This document shows positions 1 through 7,175 of a stretch of DNA of 64,000 nucleotides, piece by piece. This DNA comes from Sporosarcina sp. FSL K6-3457. GTDB taxonomy: Bacteria; Bacillota; Bacilli; Bacillales_A; Planococcaceae. How positions within the stretch are numbered: position 1 is the first letter of the stretch; each line of letters opens with the position of its first letter. Below the pieces are notes generated by a model. That model ran no database searches. It saw only the letters and a list, made by a program, of their open reading frames with translations, and had not been told where the DNA came from. The position numbers and the translations under genes are program-made. The stretch spans positions 3,675,501 through 3,739,500 of the forward strand of contig NZ_JBBOWX010000001.1 of NCBI RefSeq assembly GCF_038007285.1, given 5' to 3'.

Positions 1-199
1 TGACAGTAGACAAATCTAAAAAAGAATTAAATGTAATTGCCCAAGTTTTATTCGATGAGACATTAACAGAGGCATTCCACTCAATGTCACTGTTCCCCTC
101 ATCAGCCGCCAAAACCGTTGACCATGGAAGCCAACTATTCAGCATCAGAATCGCTATTACTAAAAAAGTACCTATCTTATTCCACTTTACCTTTTGCAT
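1..199 (-). CDS. Secreted protein, N-terminal fragment
   Basis: The gene begins at an ATG (complement of 197-199) preceded by AAGGAG and runs off the left edge, so only about 66 residues are visible. The N-terminus is a classic signal peptide: MQKVKWNK, then a hydrophobic stretch (IGTFLVIAILMLNSWLP), then a VLAADE-type cleavage site. The mature start (NASVNVSSNKTWAITFN) resembles the first strand of Ig-like surface domains, where KTWxxxFN is common in SLH-linked proteins. The domain assignment is inference; export is well supported. The rest of the gene lies outside the window. Confidence 0.7.
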   Translation of the reverse strand, partial: MQKVKWNKIGTFLVIAILMLNSWLPWSTVLAADEGNSDIEWNASVNVSSNKTWAITFNSFLDLSTV

Positions 200-830
200 A
201 ATCAGTCTCCTTACTTTAGTCTTATACCATCCGCACTAACTATACAATAATTCTGTAAACTAAACCAATTTTCATATGTGGTGATTAACCCCCAAAAACG
301 TAATCAGCACTAGTTGCTTTACGTATATTTGTTTTGGTTCAATTTGGAGCAAACAACTTCTGTAGTATTACTGTGCTTATTTTGAGTACTTTATTACAAA
401 AAAATCTAGCCGAATCAATTTCATAATTGAACAATCAACAATAAAATCCGAACAAGGTTGATTTGCACTTCAGGTGGACGCTTCCTTGCCCCTAGTCAAT
501 AGTTATTTTGAATTTCTTAATAATAATTTACAGAAACGGAAAGAAAGCTAGTGGAAAAACCTATTCTATTAGTTGAATAAATGTACCTTGCTAACAACGC
601 TTGGGGCTAGAGGATGCCTCCCGCGATAAGCCAGTAGACGCCTTCCCTAGGGAGTAGATAGAATCATTAATTCAACATATATATTTCAAACATAATTACG
701 ACAATGCTGATTGATGTATGCCAATTCATTTAGCCCCTCGACCAATTTTTGGGCGAGGAGCTTTTTTCGTTGTAATTGACAGTTACCTCTGCGACTAATC
801 ACCAAAATTATCCATACCATTAAGCAATAG
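200..830. other. Intergenic stretch with degenerate repeats
   Basis: No convincing gene is seen here. Two blocks, about 470-505 (GGTGGACGCTTCCTTGCCCC) and 598-655 (ATGCCTCCCGCGATAAGCC and AGACGCCTTCCCTAGGG), resemble GC-richer interspersed repeats common between genes in Bacillales. The second block shares the ATGC..CCCG..ATAAGCC pattern with the repeat at 41699-41815. A leftward 61-codon open frame at 686-871 has no ribosome binding site and crosses a terminator-like hairpin, so it is not called. Confidence 0.4.
733..767 (+). terminator. Rho-independent terminator (orphan)
   Basis: GCCCCTCG pairs with CGAGGAGC (one mismatch), with CCAA/TTGG extending the stem, followed by six T on the plus strand. 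No plus-strand gene precedes it. The stem resembles the hairpins that follow the two YvrJ genes (CCCTTCGAC..GTCGAAGGG at 5894 and its partner at 7099), so it may be a leftover of a lost unit of that kind. Confidence 0.55.
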
Positions 831-1322
831 TTACCTTGTACTACTTCCTCCCTGCCTCCACTTCCGTCCATCTTTTCGATGTGCCGGCTGAATGTAATGG
901 TAGTACACGAAAGGCAAATTCATATCCTTAACGCTATCTACATAAGTCCTATTTACATAGGTTAAGTCACCTTCTCTACGCAGTATACCTTCATATTCCT
1001 CATCAACAATTGTGATTGTCCCATTATCTCTCCCTCTCAAATGCTTGACCAGCTCTTCCGTATCTGGATTATTTCCCAAAATAATATACGCTCTCACACT
1101 ATATGACCTCATTTCTAATTTGTAATAAATGTAAGTCAATAGTAGCATATAATCAGAATAAATAAAACGTCCTTTTGGAAATTTAATGACAATTAATACC
1201 GACTTTATTTCTATCTTTCGACGAGCAATCGTCGCCAGTCTACTCGGAACAAAGGTGAGTGTTGAGGGGCTATCATTTGGATTTGGGAATTCGCTTTCTT
1301 TCGCAATCGTTTCAGATACCAT
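831..1322 (-). CDS. Hypothetical protein
   Basis: This is a 163-codon open frame that I do not recognise. Its middle part (VKHLRGRDNGTITIVDEEYE) reads like a soluble alpha/beta protein and the C-terminus is basic (HRKDGRKWRQGG). The ATG at 1322 has no visible Shine-Dalgarno, and a start further in (for example the Met of MLLLTYIYYKLE) is possible. It lies just downstream of the truncated recombinase on the same strand, which suggests a decayed mobile region. It could itself be a gene remnant. Confidence 0.4.
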   Translation of the reverse strand: MVSETIAKESEFPNPNDSPSTLTFVPSRLATIARRKIEIKSVLIVIKFPKGRFIYSDYMLLLTYIYYKLEMRSYSVRAYIILGNNPDTEELVKHLRGRDNGTITIVDEEYEGILRREGDLTYVNRTYVDSVKDMNLPFVYYHYIQPAHRKDGRKWRQGGSSTR

Positions 1323-1352
1323 TTAGTTGGTTCTATTATACATTCCACTCAC

Positions 1353-1787
1353 TCAAAGCTGCTTCATCGCTCCCCTTAGATGATCCGCGGCCAAATGCTG
1401 ATACCTCATCGTCGAACGCAGATCAGCATGTCCCAAAATACTAACAATCGTATGCTGTGGGACATTTTTTGTCGTCAAATAGGTTGCCGTACAATGGCGC
1501 AGTGTATGTGGTGTAATCGGCGTATCGAGCCCTGCCACCCAGCGCAGCTTATTGCGGATATCTGATGCACTCAATGGCTGATTGGACAACGCTGTGACGA
1601 AAATACATATTCCGTTCCCTCTAGGCTTTGCCCAGCAAAGCCGTAAGTTCGATTGTCCATTACACTCTTCCTTCCCTTTTCCTTGATTATAAGACGGAAG
1701 GGGTGGAAGTCGCTTAGTTTTGCTAGGTTCGACGAAAGCGTTGGCTACTAACTCTTGATTACATCCATTGGTAAAATCGCCTTTCAA
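1353..1787 (-). pseudogene. Truncated tyrosine recombinase (XerC/D-like integrase)
   Basis: The last ~85 residues are clearly the catalytic C-terminus of a phage-integrase family recombinase. They contain TPHTLRH (the H-x-x-R box), LGHADLRSTMRYQHL (the GH box and the nucleophile Tyr), and end HLRGAMKQL. The residues before about position 55 do not look like an integrase, and no N-terminal core-binding domain or first catalytic Arg is present. The natural reading is a fragment fused by deletion to unrelated intergenic DNA. Intact family members have about 300 residues. It is probably non-functional and marks past integration or excision near the accessory island. Confidence 0.75.
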
Positions 1788-1832
1788 TTGCCAAAATACA
1801 CATTGAGAATAACATCACGAATTCCGAAATAG

Positions 1833-1861
1833 TTGAACTAGTCAGTCAAAAGAATTATACT
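1833..1861 (+). promoter_or_regulatory. Sigma-A-like promoter of the SLH gene
   Basis: TTGAAC (1833-1838), a 17-bp spacer and TATACT (1856-1861) match the vegetative consensus well. It lies about 80 bp upstream of the ATG at 1942, leaving a leader of some 75 nt. Confidence 0.65.
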
Positions 1862-1941
1862 ATAATAGTAGAAAGTGCTTCTATTTTTTGAGCGTAAAAA
1901 CATATATACGTAGTGTAATTAGAATCTATAGGAGGCTTAAC

Positions 1942-4923
1942 ATGAGACAATTAAATTATGAAAAATTATTCAAGGCGACGTTGGCCACAACTGTTGCAGC
2001 AGGGGCTATCGTTGCGGTTACACCAGTAAACACGGAAGCAGCAACGCGGACATTTTCTGATGTGAAAGACATTCCAAGTCATCACTTTTACGAAGCAGTT
2101 ATGGACTTGTCTTCACGGGGCATTATTGGGGGATACCCAGATGGCACATTCAAACCAAGTCAAAATATTAGTCGACAACATGCTGCAACATTTTTGGCGC
2201 TGTCACTAGGACTAGATACCGTCAATGTAAAAGATCCAGGATTTAAAGACGTGAACAAAAAGAATCCCTACTACGGCGCGATTGCTGCGCTTGTTGAAGC
2301 AGGAATCATTTCAGGTTATGCAGATAATACGTTCAAACCAAATGATAATTTGACACGAACGCAGATGGCTAAAATACTTGTACTTGGGTTTAACTTTAAG
2401 TCACAGGGTGCACAAAGCAATCCGTTCAGCGATATAACTAACAGTAAATGGAATAAGAGTTATATACAAGTATTGTATGCGAACAAAATTACGACGGGAA
2501 CAACACCAACGACCTTCTCGCCTAATGCATTTGTCACGAGAGGGCAATTGGCTTCTTTCATTTTCAGAAGTGAAGCGGCAACAACAAGTGCGAAGCCTAC
2601 ACCAACACCTAAGCCAGATCCAGTACCAGAGGCAGTCAGCCAAAACCAGAGAGCTGTAGAAGCAGCAGCCAACCAAGTAAAAGGTGGTTCGGTTACGCTT
2701 CCAAATGGACAAACTACAACAGATGCGCAGAAATTAGCGGCTGTCCAAACTTATGCGACCGGCCTAGTCACTGATAAAGCGGTTAGTGTCAAAGTGACGA
2801 AAGCTACTAAATCCGGGAGTTATATCGTAGCCTTGACAAAAGGCAGTGCGAGAGCGACTAAAAATATTTCTATGCGATTTGAAGCACCAGCACCCACGCA
2901 TTATGTTACAAATGTCAAATCACTGAACGCTAAACAAGTGGAAGTGACATTTGCAGCGCCAGTTTCGAAGTCTACTGTCCTGGATGCTTGGAACGTCGTT
3001 CAAAATATGTCCATCACAACAAGCACGAGTTCTACTAGGAATCCTGGCCAACTGGCAGGCGCTTTATCGGCAGATGGAAAAACAGTTACGATTACAGCGG
3101 CTAATAGCTTCCATGGTGACTACACATTCACATCAACAGATGCCATTAAATCGACTGCAAACGAAGCATTTGAGAAGCACACAGCCACCTTGAAAGTGAA
3201 TGACACGACCGCACCTAAGCTAGTGTCTGGTTCTACCACAGCAAAAACATCGACGAATTCGTTTTCCCTATTTTTCGATGAACCTGTGAGTGCCGCGGGT
3301 GCTACCGCTTATGTCAACAATACGGCTGCGACAATCACAAACAATTCGACTGATCCTAAACGTTTGGATATTACAGCACGCACATCCGTTCAAGTAGGCG
3401 CGACTGCAAGGATTTCCGTCACAAATGTGAAGGATTATAATAATAATTCAACATCTCCAAACACAGTGGAAACAACGATTACAGTTGGCGCCGATACGAC
3501 TGCTCCAACTGTGACCAATGTAAGAGTCACAACTGACAACAAAATCGAATTAACATACGATAAAGATATGGACATCTCTTCATTCGCAGGGATGGCGCGG
3601 GTCGTCTATCCCAATGGCTCAACTAGCCAACTAACTGCATCCGCAGGCTGGAATGCCAGAACCGTTATCCTATCGGGTGCATCATCGATTTACAATAATA
3701 CGTACAATACTGTACTCTATATTGATGCTGGCGTAAAAGACAAAGCCGGCTATAAAACAACCCAATATTCAACGAATCTATCTTTCAATCAAGATACAAT
3801 TGCTCCTTCACTAACATCCGTTGAGTGGAGAGATGGTAAAATCATCGCCTATTTCACAGAAAACATTGCACTCAGCACGAATAATGTCATTACTGCGTAC
3901 AATCAAAACACAGGTATAGAAACATCTATTTACTTAAACTATTACAACGGATCGAATACGACGGTTTCTAACAATACACTAACGATTCAACAGGCTTTAC
4001 CAGATGGATACTATCAGCTTCGTATCCCAGCAAACACAGTTGTCGATAAAGCACCCGTTCCTAATTCAAATTCATTCACAACACAAACATTTTCGGTTCA
4101 AAATTACGGGTGGGATACAGCCTCCCCACTAGTTTACGGGATTACCAATGGTTCCGTGGCAGGGGACCTACAAACCGTTACGTATACAGTAATGGACGAG
4201 AACAGTGGTGTAAACTTAGATACTGTGCGAGATCTTACTAACTATACATGGGATGGCTATGCATTACCGGCAGGCTCCTCTGTATCAACGTCTGTCATGA
4301 CTGGGTCAATCGATAAAGCAACATCTGTTTCTGTAATCATCTATGTACCGACTGCTAGTATTCCAACAACTAAAACGGCAGCATTTACAGTAAATCATCT
4401 TCAAGACAATGCCGGAAATAAGATGTTATATGCGAACAGCGGGGACGTTACATTTGTAAGCAACTATCAAAACCAACCTGAATTCACTAATGCAACAATT
4501 GGCTCAGACAATAGCTCACTCATACTCAGTTTCAGTACATCCATGTATGGAATCGATAAAAATGATTTTGCAATCACATTAAATGGTCAAACAGTACAAG
4601 CAAACTCAGTTACTCCTATTTACGATAACAGGACATTTTCCGCAGATATCAGGGCCTCTGTAGCAAATGATACGACTACTGCTGATAATAGATATGGTGA
4701 CGTAATCTACTTGGATACAAATGGAGACTATGCGTATGATTTCGGAGATTTAGTTCTTGAGGTTGTTGAAGACTTTAGATACGGGGCTGATTCATACGGG
4801 ACAGTTCCAATAGGTAATTACGTAACAAGCCTAACTGTCACGCTTATCGAAGATCATTTATCACCCGCCCAAGATCAGTATGGGAACCGTGCTAAATTTG
4901 GTCAAGAATACAGAGTAAGATAA
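1942..4923 (+). CDS. SLH-domain surface protein with Ig-like repeats
   Basis: The 993-residue protein starts at ATG 1942, preceded by ATAGGAGG; an in-frame start 18 codons upstream lacks a ribosome binding site. It has a signal peptide (hydrophobic ATTVAAGAIVAVTPV, cleavage near TEAATR). Three SLH domains follow at about 37-88, 97-150 and 160-212, each with the GYPDGTFKP / GYADNTFKP type motif, so the protein should bind the pyruvylated secondary wall polymer. A proline-rich linker (PTPTPKPDPVPE) leads to about 760 residues of beta-rich Ig/Big-like modules with recurring DTTAPxxxx boundaries. It is probably an S-layer-associated adhesin or structural protein; no enzyme domain was seen. It is monocistronic, with its own promoter and a strong terminator. 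Confidence 0.9.
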   Translation: MRQLNYEKLFKATLATTVAAGAIVAVTPVNTEAATRTFSDVKDIPSHHFYEAVMDLSSRGIIGGYPDGTFKPSQNISRQHAATFLALSLGLDTVNVKDPGFKDVNKKNPYYGAIAALVEAGIISGYADNTFKPNDNLTRTQMAKILVLGFNFKSQGAQSNPFSDITNSKWNKSYIQVLYANKITTGTTPTTFSPNAFVTRGQLASFIFRSEAATTSAKPTPTPKPDPVPEAVSQNQRAVEAAANQVKGGSVTLPNGQTTTDAQKLAAVQTYATGLVTDKAVSVKVTKATKSGSYIVALTKGSARATKNISMRFEAPAPTHYVTNVKSLNAKQVEVTFAAPVSKSTVLDAWNVVQNMSITTSTSSTRNPGQLAGALSADGKTVTITAANSFHGDYTFTSTDAIKSTANEAFEKHTATLKVNDTTAPKLVSGSTTAKTSTNSFSLFFDEPVSAAGATAYVNNTAATITNNSTDPKRLDITARTSVQVGATARISVTNVKDYNNNSTSPNTVETTITVGADTTAPTVTNVRVTTDNKIELTYDKDMDISSFAGMARVVYPNGSTSQLTASAGWNARTVILSGASSIYNNTYNTVLYIDAGVKDKAGYKTTQYSTNLSFNQDTIAPSLTSVEWRDGKIIAYFTENIALSTNNVITAYNQNTGIETSIYLNYYNGSNTTVSNNTLTIQQALPDGYYQLRIPANTVVDKAPVPNSNSFTTQTFSVQNYGWDTASPLVYGITNGSVAGDLQTVTYTVMDENSGVNLDTVRDLTNYTWDGYALPAGSSVSTSVMTGSIDKATSVSVIIYVPTASIPTTKTAAFTVNHLQDNAGNKMLYANSGDVTFVSNYQNQPEFTNATIGSDNSSLILSFSTSMYGIDKNDFAITLNGQTVQANSVTPIYDNRTFSADIRASVANDTTTADNRYGDVIYLDTNGDYAYDFGDLVLEVVEDFRYGADSYGTVPIGNYVTSLTVTLIEDHLSPAQDQYGNRAKFGQEYRVR

Positions 4924-4931
4924 TCAAACCG

Positions 4932-4974
4932 GGTACCCACCTAAAACAATTTGTTGTTGTTTTAGGTGGGTACC
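4932..4974 (+). terminator. Long perfect-stem terminator
   Basis: A 17-bp perfect inverted repeat (GGTACCCACCTAAAACA and its complement) with a short loop follows the SLH gene stop by 8 bp. The T-tract is short (TTTGCC). Confidence 0.75.
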
Positions 4975-5189
4975 TTTGCCCTTCAAGCCTCAGTACCCCT
5001 CACTCTCCAATTCTGCGTGTCACTTAGCCTTTACTAAAATGCTAAATTCTTCAAATTCCTCCTTCATTTAGTCACTCAACAGATATGGCGTATGAAATCA
5101 TTTGCACCAAAAACATTTTCTATCGTTTGCAAACCATGTATCCCTTTCCTCCCCATCACTCTATATAGAGGGTGAAAGGAGGTGATCAC

Positions 5190-5408
5190 ATGGCGGCACT
5201 CGAATTTAAAAACGCAGTCGGTCGAGTTCACTTTGATGGTGGTTTGACGGAGGACGGCAAACTGATTCGCAAATCGAAGACCTATCGTAACATCGCGAAA
5301 AATGCAGACGTGGACGGCTTGTACAATGCGCTTGAGCAACTTGCGCAGTTATCAGCACTTCCGTTCACTAATGCGGAGAAAGTAGAAACATCTAACGTCA
5401 TTGACTAA
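5190..5408 (+). CDS. DUF1659 family protein, copy 1
   Basis: This 72-residue soluble protein starts at ATG 5190, right after the near-perfect anti-16S sequence AAAGGAGGTGATCAC. A GTG six codons upstream would lie within that site and is rejected. The GLTEDGKLIRKSKTYRNI core and the ALEQLAQLSALPF helix fit the DUF1659 family, which in Bacillaceae usually sits beside DUF2922 and YvrJ genes. The function is unknown. Copy 2 starts at 6416. The strong ribosome binding site and the palindrome CTCTATATAGAG just upstream suggest efficient, possibly regulated expression. Confidence 0.88.
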   Translation: MAALEFKNAVGRVHFDGGLTEDGKLIRKSKTYRNIAKNADVDGLYNALEQLAQLSALPFTNAEKVETSNVID

Positions 5409-5448
5409 TCGGAAACGGTCAGTTTGACGAAGAAGGGAGGGATTGGGA

Positions 5449-5661
5449 ATGGCAAAAACTTTGCAATTGAATTTCACGACAGCAGCTGGTAAGAAAGTAA
5501 TGCTGACAGTCGATGAGCCACGTGCCGGTTTAACGGCAGCAGCTGTGGAGACTGCGATGCAGGAAATTATCGCATCGGGCGTGTTCGAGGTCGATGGAAC
5601 GCTACTTGAAACGTCAAGAGGCGCCCGTATCGTCGAGCGTCATGTGACTGAACTCGCATAA
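5449..5661 (+). CDS. DUF2922 family protein, copy 1
   Basis: The 70-residue protein starts MAKTLQLNFTTAAGKKVMLT at ATG 5449, with GGGAGGG 8 bp upstream. The beta-strand, DEPRAGLTAAAVETAMQ helix and GVFEVDG pattern are typical of DUF2922, a small family of unknown function almost always paired with DUF1659. It lies 40 bp after the DUF1659 stop, so co-transcription is expected. A terminator-like hairpin follows immediately and separates it from yvrJ. Confidence 0.88.
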   Translation: MAKTLQLNFTTAAGKKVMLTVDEPRAGLTAAAVETAMQEIIASGVFEVDGTLLETSRGARIVERHVTELA

Positions 5662-5672
5662 GCTGCATGAAT

Positions 5673-5709
5673 CGGTTCCCTAGTTTTTCGACTGGGGGAC
5701 CGGTTTTTT
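5673..5709 (+). terminator. Intra-operon hairpin before yvrJ, copy 1
   Basis: CGGTTCCCTAGT pairs with ACTGGGGGACCG (G-U pairs allowed), followed by six T. It sits between the DUF2922 stop and yvrJ, so most transcripts may end here and only read-through would express yvrJ. The same hairpin is kept in copy 2 at 6899. Confidence 0.7.
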
Positions 5710-5736
5710 ATTTAACTACAGAGAGGAGGAAACGAG

Positions 5737-5871
5737 ATGGAACAATGGATGAATCTTATACAGGAAGTCGGCTTCCCGATATTCGTATCATTTTACCTCT
5801 TGCACCGGCTCGAAACGAAGCTTGTGGCGATCCATGATGTGTTGCTGTCGTTGAAGATGAAAGATATGTAA
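5737..5871 (+). CDS. YvrJ family small membrane protein, copy 1
   Basis: This is a 44-residue protein (MEQWMNLIQEVGFPIFVSFY then LLHRLETKL) with GAGAGGAGG upstream of ATG 5737. The EVGFPIxVSFYLLHRLE signature identifies the YvrJ family: one hydrophobic segment followed by a charged amphipathic helix. It is the third gene of the DUF1659-DUF2922-YvrJ unit. Its size and sequence resemble small holin- or toxin-like membrane peptides, but no function is established. Confidence 0.85.
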   Translation: MEQWMNLIQEVGFPIFVSFYLLHRLETKLVAIHDVLLSLKMKDM

Positions 5872-5893
5872 ATCAAAGTCATTCATACAATAA

Positions 5894-5920
5894 CCCTTCG
5901 ACAGATTGTTGGTCGAAGGG
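5894..5920 (+). terminator. Hairpin after yvrJ copy 1
   Basis: CCCTTCGAC and GTCGAAGGG form a perfect 9-bp stem 22 bp after the yvrJ stop. There is no clear T-tract, so it may act as an mRNA 3' end or weak terminator. Confidence 0.5.
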
Positions 5921-6005
5921 CTGTGACAATCCCCTAACTTGCCTACAGGTATAATCATATGAAGAATAATCCTATATCCACGACACATAATGATCCAAAT
6001 CTGCA

Positions 6006-6037
6006 ACAAAAAAGAACGTTCCACGATGGAGCGTTCT
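6006..6037 (-). terminator. Terminator of the small lipoprotein gene
   Basis: On the minus strand AGAACGCTCC pairs with GGAACGTTCT and is followed by six T, 20 bp past the lipoprotein stop codon. Confidence 0.8.
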
Positions 6038-6056
6038 GAATGTAATTATTCAATTG

Positions 6057-6194
6057 TTAGGTACCTATATCATTCTCTCCGCCGTCCTCCAACAATGGAT
6101 CTTCCACTTCAAAATCATTCTGCTCATCCTTTTCTCCACAAGCGCTTAATAGCAATGCTACCGCCAATGGTAATGCTAAATATTTACCCTTCAT
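6057..6194 (-). CDS. Small putative lipoprotein
   Basis: This 45-residue gene lies between the two copies of the duplicated unit, on the other strand. It reads MKGKYLALPLAVALLLSACG and then a short acidic tail rich in E and D (EKDEQNDFEVEDPLLEDGGE). LLSAC is a textbook lipobox, so Cys19 should be lipidated and the tail exposed on the outer membrane face. A GGAGG lies 8 bp before the ATG and a good terminator follows the stop, so it is very likely real despite its size. The function is unknown. Confidence 0.75.
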   Translation of the reverse strand: MKGKYLALPLAVALLLSACGEKDEQNDFEVEDPLLEDGGENDIGT

Positions 6195-6415
6195 TATGCT
6201 ACCTCCAATGATTGATATGGCTACCAGTTATTATTATCTATCCATAATAGGAATGTATGTATTGTATTTATTTCCGTAAGAATAACGCTAGCTTATGACC
6301 GTGTCAGTTATAGGCTTTTTTGATTGGTTATGCAATAGTATTTTCAAAAAATCCATAAACCATGTATCCCTTCCCTCCCCACCACTCTATATAGAGGGTG
6401 AAAGGAGGTGATCAC

Positions 6416-6634
6416 ATGGCGACAATCGAATTTAAAAGCGCAGTCGGTCGGGTTCACTTTGATGGCGGTTTGACGGAGGAAGGCAAACTGATTCGCAAAT
6501 CGAAGACCTACCGTAACATCTCGAAAAATGCAGATCCGGACGGCTTGTACAATGCGCTTGAGCAACTTGCGCAGTTGTCAGCACTTCCGTTCACTGGTGC
6601 AGAAAAGGTGGAAACATCTAACGTCATTGACTAA
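6416..6634 (+). CDS. DUF1659 family protein, copy 2
   Basis: This 72-residue paralogue of the protein at 5190 has the same AAAGGAGGTGATCAC ribosome binding site and the same CTCTATATAGAG palindrome upstream. The differences are conservative (for example N to S, D to E) plus V to P and N to G in surface-like positions. Both copies are intact, so the duplication is probably recent or maintained. Confidence 0.88.
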   Translation: MATIEFKSAVGRVHFDGGLTEEGKLIRKSKTYRNISKNADPDGLYNALEQLAQLSALPFTGAEKVETSNVID

Positions 6635-6674
6635 TCGGAAACAGTTAGTTTGACGAAGAAAGGAGGGATGGAAA

Positions 6675-6887
6675 ATGGCCAAAACCTTGCAATTGAATTT
6701 CACGACAGCAGCTGGTAAGAAAGTGATGCTGACAGTCGATGAGCCACGTGCTGATTTAACGTCAGCTACTGTGGAGGTTGCGATGCAGGAAATTATCGCA
6801 TCGGGCGTTTTCGAAGTGGATGGAACGCTACTTGAAACGTCAAGAGGCGCTCGTATCGTCGAGCGTCATGTGACTGAACTCGCATAA
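6675..6887 (+). CDS. DUF2922 family protein, copy 2
   Basis: The 70-residue paralogue of the protein at 5449 has a ribosome binding site AAAGGAGGG 6 bp before the ATG. Differences cluster in the DEPRADLTSATVEVAMQ segment; the C-terminal half is identical to copy 1. Confidence 0.88.
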   Translation: MAKTLQLNFTTAAGKKVMLTVDEPRADLTSATVEVAMQEIIASGVFEVDGTLLETSRGARIVERHVTELA

Positions 6888-6898
6888 GCGGCACGAAT

Positions 6899-6934
6899 CG
6901 GTTCCCTAGTTTTTCGACTGGGGGGCCGGTTTTT
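6899..6934 (+). terminator. Intra-operon hairpin before yvrJ, copy 2
   Basis: This has the same sequence as the hairpin at 5673 except for one base in the right arm (GGGGGGCCGG), and a T-tract follows. Its retention in both copies argues that it matters for expression of the downstream yvrJ. Confidence 0.7.
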
Positions 6935-6961
6935 ATTTAACTTTAGAGAGGAGGAAACGAG

Positions 6962-7090
6962 ATGGAACAATGGATGAATCTCATACAGGAGATTGGTTTT
7001 CCGATATTCGTATCATTTTATCTTTTGCACCGGCTCGAAACGAAGCTTGTGGCGATCCATGATGTGCTGCTGTCGTTGAAGATGAAGTAA
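6962..7090 (+). CDS. YvrJ family small membrane protein, copy 2
   Basis: At 42 residues it is identical to copy 1 except for V to I at position 11 and a C-terminus two residues shorter (LSLKMK). It has the same GAGAGGAGG ribosome binding site. It ends the duplicated block and is followed by a strong hairpin. Confidence 0.85.
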   Translation: MEQWMNLIQEIGFPIFVSFYLLHRLETKLVAIHDVLLSLKMK

Positions 7091-7098
7091 ATATGTTA

Positions 7099-7132
7099 CA
7101 CCCCTTCGACCAATTCCTTGGTTGAAGGGGTG
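7099..7132 (+). terminator. Hairpin after yvrJ copy 2
   Basis: CACCCCTTCGACCAA pairs with TTGGTTGAAGGGGTG across a 4-base loop, followed by TCCTATTT. It is a longer version of the hairpin at 5894. Confidence 0.65.
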
Positions 7133-7175
7133 TCCTATTTAGTTCTCGAGGTGTGCCAGTGGTACTTGCACACAG

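Larger units (their letters stand above)
5134..7132 (+). repeat. Tandem duplication of a DUF1659-DUF2922-yvrJ unit
   Basis: The unit from about 5134 to 5920 recurs at about 6360-7132 with the same gene order, spacing, leader (CTCTATATAGAGGGTGAAAG before an identical AAAGGAGGTGATCAC) and internal hairpin. The two DUF1659 proteins differ at 7 of 72 positions and the DUF2922 proteins at 4 of 70, counted by eye. Between the copies is a unique segment that carries a lipoprotein gene on the other strand. Confidence 0.9.

Noticed and set aside
686..871. Leftward 61-codon gene
   Set aside because: No ribosome binding site, it runs through the terminator hairpin at 733-767, and it overlaps the 831-1322 frame.
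2401..2712. Antisense gene inside the SLH protein gene
   Set aside because: It is a shadow of a well-supported coding frame with strong domain evidence; cysteine- and arginine-rich nonsense composition.
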